The translations under genes and the position numbers were made by a program. From Shouchella clausii (GTDB lineage Bacteria; Bacillota; Bacilli; Bacillales; Bacillaceae_D), in NCBI RefSeq assembly GCF_001598215.1, contig NZ_BCXJ01000006.1, forward strand, positions 186,001 through 250,000: 64,000 nucleotides of DNA, written 5' to 3'. The notes under the pieces were generated by a model. The model was not told the origin of the DNA and did no database searches. It saw nothing but the letters and a program-made list of their open reading frames with translations. Shown piece after piece: positions 1 through 9,150 of this stretch (within the stretch, counting starts at the first letter, position 1; the number at the start of each line of letters is the position of its first letter).

Positions 1-370
1 TTAATTTTGTCTGGATCGTTTCCTGCAGCTCAGCTAGACCATCTTCACCAACGAGGTCCTCTGAAGACGTTTCCGCAAGTGTCAGCAAAATGACATTATT
101 CACTTGGAACTCTCTTTTATCGATGTCGGCGAGCGTGTCTTTGTGGTCGAGTTCGATCCGAAATTGAGCGCGGATGAATTCCCCTGACTTTAAATTGGTT
201 GTAATTTCTTCTGTATCAAATGAGCGCTCATTAATGTCCTCTATTGTTGGCGCACCGCTCGCCTTGTTTTGGGCAAATGGGCCAATGCCAAGCATATAGA
301 GCCCTGCAACTACGACGACTCCGGTGAGCAAGAGGCTGAACGCTACGCCAATTACACGGTTTTTTTTCAA
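1..370 (-). CDS. fliL: Flagellar basal body-associated protein FliL (3' end cut by window edge)
   Basis: FliL is a single-pass membrane protein beside the stator and MS ring that supports motor output. Only the first ~123 codons are in the window. Reading starts at a TTG (370) that overlaps the swrD stop as TTGA; a GGGAGG lies about 10 nt upstream inside swrD, which supports this start. The protein opens with a short basic stretch (MKKNR) and a hydrophobic segment at about residues 6-25. A polar periplasmic-type region follows with [14 protein letters not shown], typical of FliL. It is translationally coupled to swrD near the front of the fla/che operon. No stop is reached before base 1, so length cannot be judged. 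Confidence 0.88.
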   Translation of the reverse strand, partial: MKKNRVIGVAFSLLLTGVVVVAGLYMLGIGPFAQNKASGAPTIEDINERSFDTEEITTNLKSGEFIRAQFRIELDHKDTLADIDKREFQVNNVILLTLAETSSEDLVGEDGLAELQETIQTKL

Positions 371-582
371 CCTGATAAATCCTCCCTTTTGTAGCTTCCG
401 ACAAGGCCGATCTCGGCCATGCGGTTGTTGATCGCTTGGCCGACTTGTTCCATGTCATCGGCAACGACAAGCTTTTTTCCATTTACAAGCGTGATCGTTG
501 TATCAGGCAACGCTTCTACTTTTTCGATCAACAACAAATTTAACAACAGCCGTTGCCCGTTTAAGCGCGTTAACGGAATCAT
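367..582 (-). CDS. swrD: Swarming motility protein SwrD (FlbD family)
   Basis: Small (71 aa) cytoplasmic protein of the FlbD/SwrD family, which in B. subtilis raises flagellar motor power. The conserved opening MIPLTRLNG and the segment [11 protein letters not shown] are typical. An in-frame GTG directly after the flgE stop (591) would give 74 aa, but that GTG lies inside the sequence AGGTGA, which looks like the Shine-Dalgarno of the ATG at 582. I therefore prefer the ATG, which also matches the usual family N-terminus. It lies between flgE and fliL as in other Bacillus fla/che operons. Confidence 0.88.
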   Translation of the reverse strand: MIPLTRLNGQRLLLNLLLIEKVEALPDTTITLVNGKKLVVADDMEQVGQAINNRMAEIGLVGSYKREDLSG

Positions 583-591
583 GCCAGTCAC

Positions 592-1395
592 CTATCGTTT
601 CAAGTTTACAAGCTCTTGTAAAATTTCATCTGAAGTCGTAATGATCCGGGAGTTAGCTTGAAAACCACGCTGTGCGACGATCATTTCCGAAAATTCATCA
701 GCGAGATCCACGTTCGACATTTCTAAATAACCAGACTGAATGTCACCAGTACCTTGTGTTCCTGGGACAACCATATTGGCAGGGCCTGATGCTGGTGTTG
801 CTGTAAATAACGATCCACCCGCGCTGTTTAACCCTTCTGGATTCGAAAAGCTGGCAACGCCAATTTGTAGTGTTACTGGATCGTCTTGGCCTTGGACGGA
901 AATAACGATTTCGCCTTGCTTGTTCACAGAAATGCTTTGCATGTTATCAAGAATTTCTGGGTCAATTTGCAACCTGTTGCCATTTGGCCCTAACAAATAG
1001 GCACCTGAGCTATTGACAACATTACCGTCGTGGTCGACATAAATGTTTCCAGCGCGCGTGTAAAAAGTATCGGCTCCGACTTGAACTGCAAAGTAGCCAT
1101 CGCCATTTATCGCTAAGTCCAATTCGCGCCCCGTATATTGGTTGCCTCCTCCAGTATGAACCGTGTCAATTGCGCCAACCATTGAACCAGAACCGATTTG
1201 TTTGCTGTTGACGCCACCACGGTCAGGAGTTGCGGCCATTGGCCCTTGTACTTGCTGGCTAACCATGTCTTGAAACATGACGCGCCCTTTTTTGAAACCA
1301 TGTGTATTGACATTAGCGATGTTATTACCGACAACGTCTAGCTTTGTTTGGAAACCTTTCATACCTGAGATGCCTGAATACATGGAACGAATCAT
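592..1395 (-). CDS. flgE: Flagellar hook protein FlgE (often annotated FlgG)
   Basis: A 267-residue axial protein. In B. subtilis the equivalent ~264-aa product of this position, formerly called FlgG, is the hook subunit, so I use flgE; databases may say FlgG. The N-terminal rod-type motif NNIANVNTHGFK (about 24-35) and the C-terminal SGYLEMSNVDLADEFSEMI region with QRGFQANSRII are the two polymerisation segments of the FlgE/F/G family. It is exported by the flagellar type III apparatus and has no signal peptide. Directly upstream is flgD, the hook cap gene, fitting hook assembly. The ATG at 1395 follows a GGAGACGAT-type ribosome site. Confidence 0.92.
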   Translation of the reverse strand: MIRSMYSGISGMKGFQTKLDVVGNNIANVNTHGFKKGRVMFQDMVSQQVQGPMAATPDRGGVNSKQIGSGSMVGAIDTVHTGGGNQYTGRELDLAINGDGYFAVQVGADTFYTRAGNIYVDHDGNVVNSSGAYLLGPNGNRLQIDPEILDNMQSISVNKQGEIVISVQGQDDPVTLQIGVASFSNPEGLNSAGGSLFTATPASGPANMVVPGTQGTGDIQSGYLEMSNVDLADEFSEMIVAQRGFQANSRIITTSDEILQELVNLKR

Positions 1396-1410
1396 AACGG
1401 ATCGTCTCCT

Positions 1411-1845
1411 TTACTCGTTTGATGTTGGTTTAATAATTGAAATTAAATTGCTTGCCTCAATCCACTTGTCATCCTCGATTTGCACGAGCAAGTTGCCTGA
1501 CTCGCTGTATTTAACTCCAGTCACTGTTGCTAGCTCGACTTGGTCTTTTTCGTTAAGCCATTCAACCGATTTACCGATTAACTCGCTTAGCGCCATCAAT
1601 TGCTGGCTTTTTTGCTCATAGTACATGTATTCCATCGTGCTATTCAGTTTCGTGAGCTGCTCCAACTGGGAAAAAGTTGCTAATTGGGCAATAAACTCCC
1701 GATCTTCTATCGGGTTGCTCGGGTCTTGGTTTTGCAATTGCGTAATCAAAAGCTTCAAAAATGCGTCTTGGCCAAGTGAATTGTTTGGTTGCCGCTGTTG
1801 GTTCTGTACTGAGGAAAGCAACAACGATGGGTCAACTTGCGTCAT
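1411..1845 (-). CDS. flgD: Flagellar hook-capping protein FlgD
   Basis: Hook scaffold protein (YlxG in older Bacillus annotation), 144 aa, needed for FlgE subunits to polymerise at the growing tip. The N-terminal half contains the family signature LGQDAFLKLLITQLQNQDP (about 25-43) followed by EFIAQLATFSQLEQL. It lacks the longer C-terminal domains of enterobacterial FlgD, as is usual in Bacillus. The ATG at 1845 has GGAGAGGG upstream and lies inside the 3' end of fliK (14-nt overlap), suggesting translational coupling. Confidence 0.92.
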   Translation of the reverse strand: MTQVDPSLLLSSVQNQQRQPNNSLGQDAFLKLLITQLQNQDPSNPIEDREFIAQLATFSQLEQLTKLNSTMEYMYYEQKSQQLMALSELIGKSVEWLNEKDQVELATVTGVKYSESGNLLVQIEDDKWIEASNLISIIKPTSNE

Positions 1846-3427
1846 CCGTTCCCTCTCCTTCTCCTTGTTTTTGGCTCATCCAATCTGAGAATGAATGTTG
1901 CTTCCGTTGTTCGCCAACCTCGTCTTCCGGTTGCTTTCGCTCGCCTTCCTGCCCACTTTCACCATTGCTTTGCTCGTCTCCCTCTTCATCAATTGGCCCG
2001 ATTTCAAACGTGGCGTCTTGGTTAAACATTTGTCTTAACCCAGGGAGAGCCCGCTCTAGCGTTTCTGCGGTTGCTTTTTTATCGGCAAGCAGTTTGACGA
2101 CTAGCCCTTGGCTAGAATGGAGCAGTTGCACATGCAAACGCCCAAGCGTTTCTGGGTGGAGCTTCACCGTCAATTGCAGTGCCCCATCTCCATGTTGCCT
2201 TAACACAGCCGCCTTTAGCACGCGTTCAAGCTGCTTAGCCAGCATAGGAGGCAGCGCACTTTTCCCACTTGGCAGCTTCGTGGCTTCCACAGCAGCGCTT
2301 CCTTCCATTGCATTTTGAGCGCTAGCCATTCCCGTACCGTTATGCGTTTGTTTGTTAGGTCCTTCTATGATGCGCGGCGCAGTGCTTGGCTCTTTCTCAT
2401 GCACGATTCGCTTTTTAGGGTCTATTTGTTCTAATTTCCCTTCTGCTAAAGAAACGGATACCTTAGTCGGCTCATTTCGCTCAGTATGTAACTCGTTTTC
2501 TTCATGAGTCTTTCCATTAGTAAACTTGTTTTGTTCATTTTTAAAAACTTGGGCCTGCTCTGCTTCTGTCCTAACAGGTGACTCGTCTTCCACGCCTGAA
2601 TTTGAATCCACTTGCCACGCATCGTTCGCGCTGGCTTTCATCGCGTCACTTGGCTGCGAGCTTACTTTCGTTAAAAGTGCAACTTCTTGTTCCCGCTTCA
2701 ACGACTCAGCCCTATTTTCAGGCTCGGTTTTGTCGTCGCCTTGAGGCAAAGGCGCCGGACGGTCAGCAGACATTTGTTGATTTTTGTCTCTAAATGTTCG
2801 GTTGTTTTCCTCAGGAGGCTCTGATCCCATGTCTTGAAAAGGAGTAGGAGCCACTTGCCGGAGTGACGGTTCCTTTTCGCCTGTTTTGCTATTACGAACG
2901 GCTATGTCTTTAAGCTCATCTTGGCTTAAAGCAGGTTTAGCGCTAGCACTGTCGTTTTCTTTCGGTTCCTTCGCTAGGTTTTCTAACAACTCACCTGCTT
3001 CTGCTCTCGATGTTGCCCCTGCCAAGGTTGTAGGGGAAGCACCCGTCGTGGTTTGGCTTAAATCCCAACCCGTTGAGTCCACTGGTTGGTTCATTAAAGG
3101 ACCGGGCTTGCTACCACCTTCTTCATTCACAACACTAGGCTGGCCAAAGTCCACAGCGCCTACTGGGATTTGATTTTGATTCGCTTGATTTTCAGCGGCG
3201 ATCCGACTTAAAACAGGATCATCTGCTTGTTCATCGTTTGGCGCTGACGTTTCAGCGTCGTTGTCTAACTCCTCTGTATTGGTAAGAGGAAGAAACATGG
3301 TGTTTAGCCCTTCAGTAGATGACGAAGCCTTATTTAATAGAAGATCGGAAAACGATTGGCTTCGTCCTTTCACCTGGCCTAAAGGTCGTGATGTCGCGAT
3401 TTCATTCACCATTTGTGTAATGTGCAC
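1832..3427 (-). CDS. fliK: Flagellar hook-length control protein FliK
   Basis: 531-aa secreted ruler/switch protein that sets hook length and changes export specificity. Most of the protein is a low-complexity, polar region rich in E, N, Q, S and A. The C-terminal ~130 residues carry the Flg_hook domain with LQLTVKLHPETLGRLHVQL and a conserved hydrophobic core after it. The reading frame is open to an ATG at 3454, but the GTG at 3427 has AAGGGGGG about 10 nt upstream, so GTG is the better start. It overlaps flgD downstream and follows the ylxF-like gene by 7 nt. Confidence 0.88.
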   Translation of the reverse strand: MHITQMVNEIATSRPLGQVKGRSQSFSDLLLNKASSSTEGLNTMFLPLTNTEELDNDAETSAPNDEQADDPVLSRIAAENQANQNQIPVGAVDFGQPSVVNEEGGSKPGPLMNQPVDSTGWDLSQTTTGASPTTLAGATSRAEAGELLENLAKEPKENDSASAKPALSQDELKDIAVRNSKTGEKEPSLRQVAPTPFQDMGSEPPEENNRTFRDKNQQMSADRPAPLPQGDDKTEPENRAESLKREQEVALLTKVSSQPSDAMKASANDAWQVDSNSGVEDESPVRTEAEQAQVFKNEQNKFTNGKTHEENELHTERNEPTKVSVSLAEGKLEQIDPKKRIVHEKEPSTAPRIIEGPNKQTHNGTGMASAQNAMEGSAAVEATKLPSGKSALPPMLAKQLERVLKAAVLRQHGDGALQLTVKLHPETLGRLHVQLLHSSQGLVVKLLADKKATAETLERALPGLRQMFNQDATFEIGPIDEEGDEQSNGESGQEGERKQPEDEVGEQRKQHSFSDWMSQKQGEGEGTDDAS

Positions 3428-3434
3428 GTTGCCC

Positions 3435-3995
3435 CTACCCCCCTTCTTGCGCAAGCCTTTCTAAAAACCGGGCCGCCTTTTCTTCAGGCATTTTCGCGAG
3501 AATCGAGCCGCGTAGTTGGTCTTTCATAGCAGCCACATGGCGATAAGCTTCTTCTTCATTCATTTCATCGAGTAATGCAGCTGCACGCTTTGGCGTCATT
3601 TGTTCATATGTCTTTAATACAGCTGGCAAGTTGCCTTCTTCAAGTATGGTTTCGTTTTCCACATTAGCGATTGCCTCGTCCTCGTTTGCCTCGATGTCAT
3701 CAAGCTGTCCTTGCGCTTCTGCTAGTTCAGCATTTTTTACTTCAAGCTCATTGGAGAGCTCCTGCAACTCCGTTTGCAGATCAAGCAGTTCGCCTTCCAA
3801 CTGCTCATACTTTTTTTGCCACTCATTCTCTGCCTGGTTATTCGGCTTAAACCCGAATGCATTTTTAATGCTGTCCATTGGCGAAAATCCTAGCAAAGGG
3901 CCGATTAAAAACACGGCAGCAAGGACGATGACAAAAAACGGAACGGCAAAAGCAAAAATCACAGTCCAGCTTTTTTTTGTCGGTTTCTCGTTCAT
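3435..3995 (-). CDS. ylxF: YlxF/MotE-like flagellar membrane coiled-coil protein
   Basis: 186 aa. It starts with a short basic stretch, then one membrane helix at about residues 10-32 (FAFAVPFFVIVLAAVFLIG), then a long heptad-rich coiled coil (about 60-110). The C-terminal domain MTPKRAAALLDEMNEEEAYRHV resembles the MgtE N-terminal-like repeats found in MotE/YlxF. Its position between fliJ and fliK is the standard place for ylxF in Bacillus. In related bacteria MotE chaperones the stator protein MotC; a similar envelope role here is an inference. fliJ ends directly upstream, so the two are probably coupled. Confidence 0.82.
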   Translation of the reverse strand: MNEKPTKKSWTVIFAFAVPFFVIVLAAVFLIGPLLGFSPMDSIKNAFGFKPNNQAENEWQKKYEQLEGELLDLQTELQELSNELEVKNAELAEAQGQLDDIEANEDEAIANVENETILEEGNLPAVLKTYEQMTPKRAAALLDEMNEEEAYRHVAAMKDQLRGSILAKMPEEKAARFLERLAQEGG

Positions 3996-4439
3996 TTAGG
4001 CAAATTTCCTTTTGAACCGGGTAACGCACAACTCATCCATCCGTTGTTGCTCCCGGCGGTTTTCTGCTTGTTTTTGTTCAAGGCGTTTCTTTTCTTTTAA
4101 CCGTTCATATTGTTTATACGAAACGGCATGTTGCTGGAACGTCGCTTTCTTTTGAAGCATATCAGCCCTAGCCTGGTCGGTTCGCAGCTGTTGTTTTCCA
4201 ATTTGCTGCTGCAGTCCATCCAAGCACGCCTGGCTGATAAGCAAATCGGAAATTGATGCTTTTTCAACTAGCATCTTCTCGGTCGCTGCTTGCACATCTT
4301 CTTTTTGCTTTAGCAAACGGAACAGCGCCATTGCCTCACATTCAAATGCGTCAACAGCCACTTCGTATTGCTTATGAGCGGCCTCTTTTTCCTGCTTGCA
4401 TACATCCATCGCTGTCTGTAACGTAAATTGAAATGCCAT
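3996..4439 (-). CDS. fliJ: Flagellar export protein FliJ
   Basis: 147-aa, strongly charged, almost fully helical protein of the type III export ATPase complex; FliJ forms the central coiled-coil stalk in the FliI hexamer. Sequence similarity is low as usual for FliJ, but MAFQFTLQTAMDV at the start, the KEK/EAE-rich heptads and the place between fliI and ylxF are diagnostic. An in-frame GTG at 4451 overlaps the fliI stop, but the ATG at 4439 has GGGAGTGA 8 nt upstream and the expected MAFQF start. Confidence 0.85.
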   Translation of the reverse strand: MAFQFTLQTAMDVCKQEKEAAHKQYEVAVDAFECEAMALFRLLKQKEDVQAATEKMLVEKASISDLLISQACLDGLQQQIGKQQLRTDQARADMLQKKATFQQHAVSYKQYERLKEKKRLEQKQAENRREQQRMDELCVTRFKRKFA

Positions 4440-4447
4440 TGCAAGCG

Positions 4448-5785
4448 TCACTCCCGTTTAAAAAGTTGTATAAGCTTCGCTTTCGTTTCTGCAAACGAAT
4501 CGCTTTCTTCGACTTCTTGTCTAAGAAAGTCAAGCATCGCTGGATGGTCGTGAATAGCAGCGTCAATGTCTTTGGAACTGCCCTGTTTATAAGCCCCTAG
4601 TGAAATTAAGTCTTCTGACTGCTCGTAATCGGCTAAACGCTGCCTAAAAAGCTTTGCTGCATGGAGATGCTCGCTTTCCACCAACTCTTTCATCAGTCTA
4701 CTAACGCTTTTTAACACATTGACGGCTGGATACTGTCCACGATTGGCGAGTTGCCTGTCCAATACAAAGTGTCCGTCAAGAATCCCGCGCACGGCATCTG
4801 CAATAGGCTCATTCATGTCGTCTCCGTCTACAAGAACGGTGTACAAACCGGTGATCGAGCCTGACTGGTTCGTGCCTGACCGTTCTAGCAACTTCGGCAT
4901 CATCGCAAAAACAGAAGGGGGATAGCCTTTTGTCGTCGGTGGTTCGCCAATGGCCAAGCCAATTTCGCGCTGTGCCATCGCAAACCGTGTGACCGAATCC
5001 ATCATTAAATTGACATTCTTGCCCTTGTCGCGGAAATATTCAGCAATGGCAGTAGCCGTTTGCGCTCCTTTCACTCGTAACAGCGCTGGCTGGTCTGATG
5101 TCGCGACGACAACGACCGACTTTTTAAGTCCTTCCTCTCCTAAGTCGCGCTCAACAAATTCTTTTACCTCTCGGCCGCGTTCGCCAATTAAAGCGATCAC
5201 ATTCACATCTGCATCCGATTGTTTGGCAATCATCGACATGAGTGTGCTCTTCCCTACGCCGCTGCCAGCAAAAATGCCAACTCTTTGCCCTTTTCCCATC
5301 GTCAACAGCCCGTCGATTGCGCGGACACCAACGCTCATAATTTCGGAAATGCGCGGTCTTTCTAGCGGGTTTGGAGGTGAATTGTCGGTTGAATAGTTGG
5401 CGTCTGTCTCACCTAGTGCTGTGCTTTGCAAAAACGGTTCACCGACGCCATTGACAATTTGGCCAATCAAACTTGGTCCACACGCTACATTTAACGGCTT
5501 TCCCGTTCCTTCTACATAGCTCCCAGGCGCTATTCGCCGGGTATCGTCTAGTGGCATGAGCAAAATGCGGTCGTCCTTAAAACCAACGACTTCAGCCCGT
5601 ACTTTAGTCCCCTTTTGGTCTGGGCTAGCCCAGATATAGCACAGCTCACCGATAAATGCTCTTGGCCCAGCTGATTCAATCGTCAACCCCGCGGCATGTC
5701 GAACTTGCCCATACCACTTATACGGGGAAAGTGTGTGAACATGATCAATGAGCTTTTGCAAATGAACCACACCTCGCAGCCTCAT
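4448..5785 (-). CDS. fliI: Flagellum-specific ATPase FliI
   Basis: Cytoplasmic ATPase of the flagellar type III export gate, homologous to the F1 beta subunit. The P-loop GSGVGKST lies at about 174-181. The block RPRISEIMSVGVRAIDGLL precedes it, and GERGREVKEF and a VTRFAMAQREIGLA segment follow, as in the F1/FliI family. Length 445 is usual. The reading frame begins inside the 3' end of fliH, so several starts are possible: ATG 5785, GTG 5770, or TTG 5761, the last with AGGTG 8 nt upstream. The conserved part starts at QKLIDHV, so the true start is probably one of the two downstream codons. Confidence 0.93.
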   Translation of the reverse strand: MRLRGVVHLQKLIDHVHTLSPYKWYGQVRHAAGLTIESAGPRAFIGELCYIWASPDQKGTKVRAEVVGFKDDRILLMPLDDTRRIAPGSYVEGTGKPLNVACGPSLIGQIVNGVGEPFLQSTALGETDANYSTDNSPPNPLERPRISEIMSVGVRAIDGLLTMGKGQRVGIFAGSGVGKSTLMSMIAKQSDADVNVIALIGERGREVKEFVERDLGEEGLKKSVVVVATSDQPALLRVKGAQTATAIAEYFRDKGKNVNLMMDSVTRFAMAQREIGLAIGEPPTTKGYPPSVFAMMPKLLERSGTNQSGSITGLYTVLVDGDDMNEPIADAVRGILDGHFVLDRQLANRGQYPAVNVLKSVSRLMKELVESEHLHAAKLFRQRLADYEQSEDLISLGAYKQGSSKDIDAAIHDHPAMLDFLRQEVEESDSFAETKAKLIQLFKRE

Positions 5786-6515
5786 GAAGCTGCTTTTTCA
5801 ACTGCTCGATCTGAGTCGGAAGAGAAGCATCCATTCTTCCAGCATTGGTGACGATAAAACAGTGGTCGTCTTGTAGTTGCCCGTCTGGTATAAGCTGAAA
5901 ATCTTCGCAGGCAGGTATGGCCCCTTGCAACTCGTCCACGCAAGCGGCGAGCCTTTTGTACCAATGGGGCGGCACATACAATTTGACAAATGCATGGTCG
6001 CGCACTTCAGCAAGGGCGGCTTGCACCACATTCTGTAAGTAGGGGTCTTCTGCGATAGAAACGCCAATCACCTTTTCAGCAATGGCACAAGCAAGCTCAA
6101 TCAAAAGCGGTTGTTCATTGTCTACTTTTAATGCAGCCACTGCCTGCGCCTCTTCTAGCAGTTGCTTCGCTTCCGCTATCGTTGACTCGTAAATGGCTTT
6201 TGCTTGGCTTTCACCCGCTGTAAAGCCAGCATCATAACCTTCTTGTTCTGCTTTCAAGCGCGCTTTTTCCCATTGTTGCTCTAGCTCCGCTTGTTTGCTT
6301 TCCATCTTTTTTTCAATTGCCCTCGCTTCTGCTTGTGCTTCCTCGATCAATTGGGCTGCCTTCGCTTCTGCTTTTTCTTGCATTTGTTCTAGCTGGGCTT
6401 CTTCTTTGGCCAGTTCTTGTCTTGCTTCCCGTTCTCTTGTCCGTTGAGACAAAGGTTTGATGCCAATTTCCCGTGCAATGCTCACATTCTTAGTAGAACG
6501 GATCACGTTAGACAA
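5745..6515 (-). CDS. fliH: Flagellar assembly protein FliH
   Basis: Regulator and peripheral stalk of FliI. The product is dominated by a charged coiled coil (about 25-110, rich in A, E, K, Q) and a C-terminal FliH/V-ATPase E-like domain with IELACAIAEKVIGVSI and REV..HAFVKLYVPPHWY. The frame is open to ATG 6530, but a TTG at 6515 preceded by GGAG (9 nt) gives the usual opening LSNVIRS (first residue read as Met), so I chose TTG; the gene then overlaps the end of fliG by 8 nt. It lies between fliG and fliI as in other Bacillus. Confidence 0.87.
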   Translation of the reverse strand: MSNVIRSTKNVSIAREIGIKPLSQRTREREARQELAKEEAQLEQMQEKAEAKAAQLIEEAQAEARAIEKKMESKQAELEQQWEKARLKAEQEGYDAGFTAGESQAKAIYESTIAEAKQLLEEAQAVAALKVDNEQPLLIELACAIAEKVIGVSIAEDPYLQNVVQAALAEVRDHAFVKLYVPPHWYKRLAACVDELQGAIPACEDFQLIPDGQLQDDHCFIVTNAGRMDASLPTQIEQLKKQLHEAARCGSFAKAH

Positions 6516-7515
6516 GGACGTCATCTCCATTCGTGCGGGCTATCACAATTTCGCCCATTTCTTCAAGCTGCCTGATGGTCGCGACAATCCGCGATTGTGC
6601 TTCTTCTACATCACGCAAGCGGACAGGCCCCATGTAATCCATTTCGTCTTTAAACGCTTCAGCCATCCGTTGAGACATATTGTCAAACACCATTTCTTTC
6701 ACATCATCGCTTGCTACTTTCAAGGCAAGCTTCAAGTCATCGTTGTCTACATCGCGGATCACTCTTTGGATCGCCCGTTTTTCAAGGGTGACAATATCTT
6801 CAAACACAAACATCCGTTTTTTGATTTCTTCCGCCAACTCAGGATCTTGGATATAGAGCCCATCAAGAATCGTCCGTTCCGTTGAACGGTCAACCCCATT
6901 CAACACTTCTACGACCGCTTCGATTCCGCCAGTTTCCGTAAAGTCTTGTGACAATGTTTGCGACAACTTCTCTTCCAACACCGCTTCCACTTGAGCGATC
7001 ACTTCTGGAGAGGAGCTGTCCATTAGCGCCATTCGCCTTGCGACATCGGTCTGGATCGTTTCCGGCAAAGCAGAAATGATTTGACCTGCCTGCTTGGCCG
7101 ACAAGTACGATAGAATCACGGCAATGGTTTGCGGATGCTCATGCTGGATAAAATTTAATATTTGGCTTGCATCCGTTTTGCGGGCAAAATCAAATGGCCT
7201 TACTTGGATCGTTGACGTCAGCCGTTGGATCATCGAGGCGGCCGCTTCTTCTCCTAATGCTTTTTCCAAAATCGTCTTCGCAAAACCTATGCCGCCTTGG
7301 GCAATGTACTCCTGTGCTTTTGCCATCGAATGAAATTCGCCCATAACATTGTTTTGAACATCTTTATCGACTTTTCGCATCGCGGATATTTCAAGTGACA
7401 GCAATTCAATTTCATCCTCAGTTAAGTGTTTATACACTTCCGCTGCCGTATCAGGCCCGAGTGAAATTAGCAATATCGCTGCTTTTTGACGTCCCGTCAG
7501 CTTTGCTTTCGGCAT
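6508..7515 (-). CDS. fliG: Flagellar motor switch protein FliG
   Basis: Rotor protein that binds the MS ring through its N-domain and contacts the stator through the charged C-terminal helix. 335 aa from the ATG at 7515, which has AAGGAG about 10 nt upstream; the in-frame TTG at 7524 is too close to that site. The N-terminal LTGRQKAAILLISLG and the middle-domain motif HEHPQTIAVILSYL (EHPQ motif) are clear, and the C-terminal torque helix region LEKRAIQRVIRDVDNDDL is present. It follows fliF by 20 nt. Confidence 0.95.
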   Translation of the reverse strand: MPKAKLTGRQKAAILLISLGPDTAAEVYKHLTEDEIELLSLEISAMRKVDKDVQNNVMGEFHSMAKAQEYIAQGGIGFAKTILEKALGEEAAASMIQRLTSTIQVRPFDFARKTDASQILNFIQHEHPQTIAVILSYLSAKQAGQIISALPETIQTDVARRMALMDSSSPEVIAQVEAVLEEKLSQTLSQDFTETGGIEAVVEVLNGVDRSTERTILDGLYIQDPELAEEIKKRMFVFEDIVTLEKRAIQRVIRDVDNDDLKLALKVASDDVKEMVFDNMSQRMAEAFKDEMDYMGPVRLRDVEEAQSRIVATIRQLEEMGEIVIARTNGDDVLV

Positions 7516-7535
7516 TTCGTCCAATCTCCTTTCTG

Positions 7536-9116
7536 CTATTCATCTGAAAGCCACGTCCGCAAAAGCTTTGAAAAGTCTTCTGGCTGTTCTTTTGCTAGTC
7601 GGTTTAATTGCCGCACTTGCTTGCTCTCTTCTGTTTCTTCCGTTTCCATAAGTGGCTCATCCTCTTGCTCTGGCTCTGGTTCTGCCGCCTCGTCTTGCTC
7701 TTCCGCTAAGTCAGCTGGTTCTCTTTTCCGGTATAGCAGGACAGCTAGTATGATAATCAGCAAGACAAGTCCAGCAGCTACTGCGTAAATCCAGACCGGT
7801 ATCGTTGCTGCCGGCTGTTCCGCCTCTCCTGTTTCCGTTTGTGCGAATGGCATTGATGTCACCATTACACGGTCACCAACATCCTGTTCTCCTTCCTCCT
7901 CGCCACCATCTGGCAATGTCGTACGGATAATCGTCTCTAGCATGGCTGTGATATCAGCCGTTTGCTGAGGCGGCAATGCTTGCATCCCTTCCGGCGGGTT
8001 GACCATTACTTGAATTCCTAAATCGCGAATTTCATAAGGGCTTTCGATGATTTCCCGGTGGATCCGATTAACTTCATAATTAATCCGCTCTTCAGTCCGC
8101 TCCGATTCAGAATCGCCTCCGCCTGCTGCGCCGGTATAATTGGGAATCTCATCGCCTACGCCAGCGACACCTTCCTCATTGCCTGTTGTTCCTTCATACA
8201 TTTCATTAATTCGTTCAACACTGATTGCCAGCCCAGAAACCTCTTCTTCATCAACCGGCTCAACCAAATCCTCGGTCCGCTGTTCTTGGGTAAAATCGAT
8301 ATCTGCCGTAACAGATACGATTGCATTTTCAGGCCCAACAACCGCGCTTAGAAGTTGATTGATCGTTTGTTTCAAGTCCGACTCAATTTCTTGTTTAATT
8401 TCACGCTGTGATTGGAACGAGGCAGCAGGACTTGTTTCCTCTTCCTGGTATGTATAGTTGTTGAACTGCGAATCGGATAATACAATATTTTCAATCGGCA
8501 AATTAGGTACACTTTTTGATATTAAATGATATAAAGCTTTCACTTGCGAAGAATCGAGCGTATACCCCGGCTCTAACTGCAACACAACAGCTGCAGTCGA
8601 ACTTTCTTGGCCCGAATCCAGCCAAACGCTTTCTTCAGGGAGCGTGATGATGACATTTGCTTGCTCGACTCCTTGGACGCCCCTTATCAATTCGGCAAGC
8701 TCCGTTTGCATAAGGGACCGTTCGATAACGGTAAACTCATTATCAGTCATCCCAAAACCCATTTGGTTTTGAAAAAACGCATAATCGATGCTGCCGCTTT
8801 TAGGCAGCCCTTCAGCGGCGAGTTCAACTTTCAACCGATCTACATCCGCCTCAGGCACATGAATGGTGGTGCCATCATTTGAAACACGGGCGGCCACCCC
8901 TCGTTGCTCGAGCGCTTCTTGTATTTGGCCAGCTTCGGCCAATGTCAATTGGCTATATAAAGGCGCATAGTTCGTTCGGAATAGAAGGGCCGCTGCCAGT
9001 GCAATCGCTAATAAAAGTAGTAAAACAACGGAAATGACTGCACTTTTTCGCAGCGTGCTGCTCTCTGTCCAAAACGTTTGCACCTGGTTCTTGAATTGCT
9101 TCGCTTTCTCCTTCAT
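7536..9116 (-). CDS. fliF: Flagellar MS-ring protein FliF
   Basis: 526-aa integral membrane protein that forms the MS ring on which the motor and export gate are built. There are two membrane segments: about residues 24-48 near the N-terminus and about 440-462 near the C-terminus. The periplasmic ring-building domains lie between them, with LAEAGQIQEALEQRGV and a VQGVEQANVIITLPEESVW segment typical of the YscJ/FliF fold. The C-terminal cytoplasmic tail is very acidic (many E and D) and ends with the FliG-binding region QPEDFSKLLRTWL. Length is usual for Bacillus. Confidence 0.95.
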   Translation of the reverse strand: MKEKAKQFKNQVQTFWTESSTLRKSAVISVVLLLLLAIALAAALLFRTNYAPLYSQLTLAEAGQIQEALEQRGVAARVSNDGTTIHVPEADVDRLKVELAAEGLPKSGSIDYAFFQNQMGFGMTDNEFTVIERSLMQTELAELIRGVQGVEQANVIITLPEESVWLDSGQESSTAAVVLQLEPGYTLDSSQVKALYHLISKSVPNLPIENIVLSDSQFNNYTYQEEETSPAASFQSQREIKQEIESDLKQTINQLLSAVVGPENAIVSVTADIDFTQEQRTEDLVEPVDEEEVSGLAISVERINEMYEGTTGNEEGVAGVGDEIPNYTGAAGGGDSESERTEERINYEVNRIHREIIESPYEIRDLGIQVMVNPPEGMQALPPQQTADITAMLETIIRTTLPDGGEEEGEQDVGDRVMVTSMPFAQTETGEAEQPAATIPVWIYAVAAGLVLLIIILAVLLYRKREPADLAEEQDEAAEPEPEQEDEPLMETEETEESKQVRQLNRLAKEQPEDFSKLLRTWLSDE

Positions 9117-9150
9117 GGCGCCTCCGCTTGCATCTCGCCTTTCAGGCGGC

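Noticed and set aside
420-428. Missing KMSKS motif in ArgS taken as inactivation
   Set aside because: These are residue numbers of ArgS (gene at 26756-28582). ArgRS enzymes often lack KMSKS and use a Lys before HIGH, which is present here, so the enzyme is probably active.
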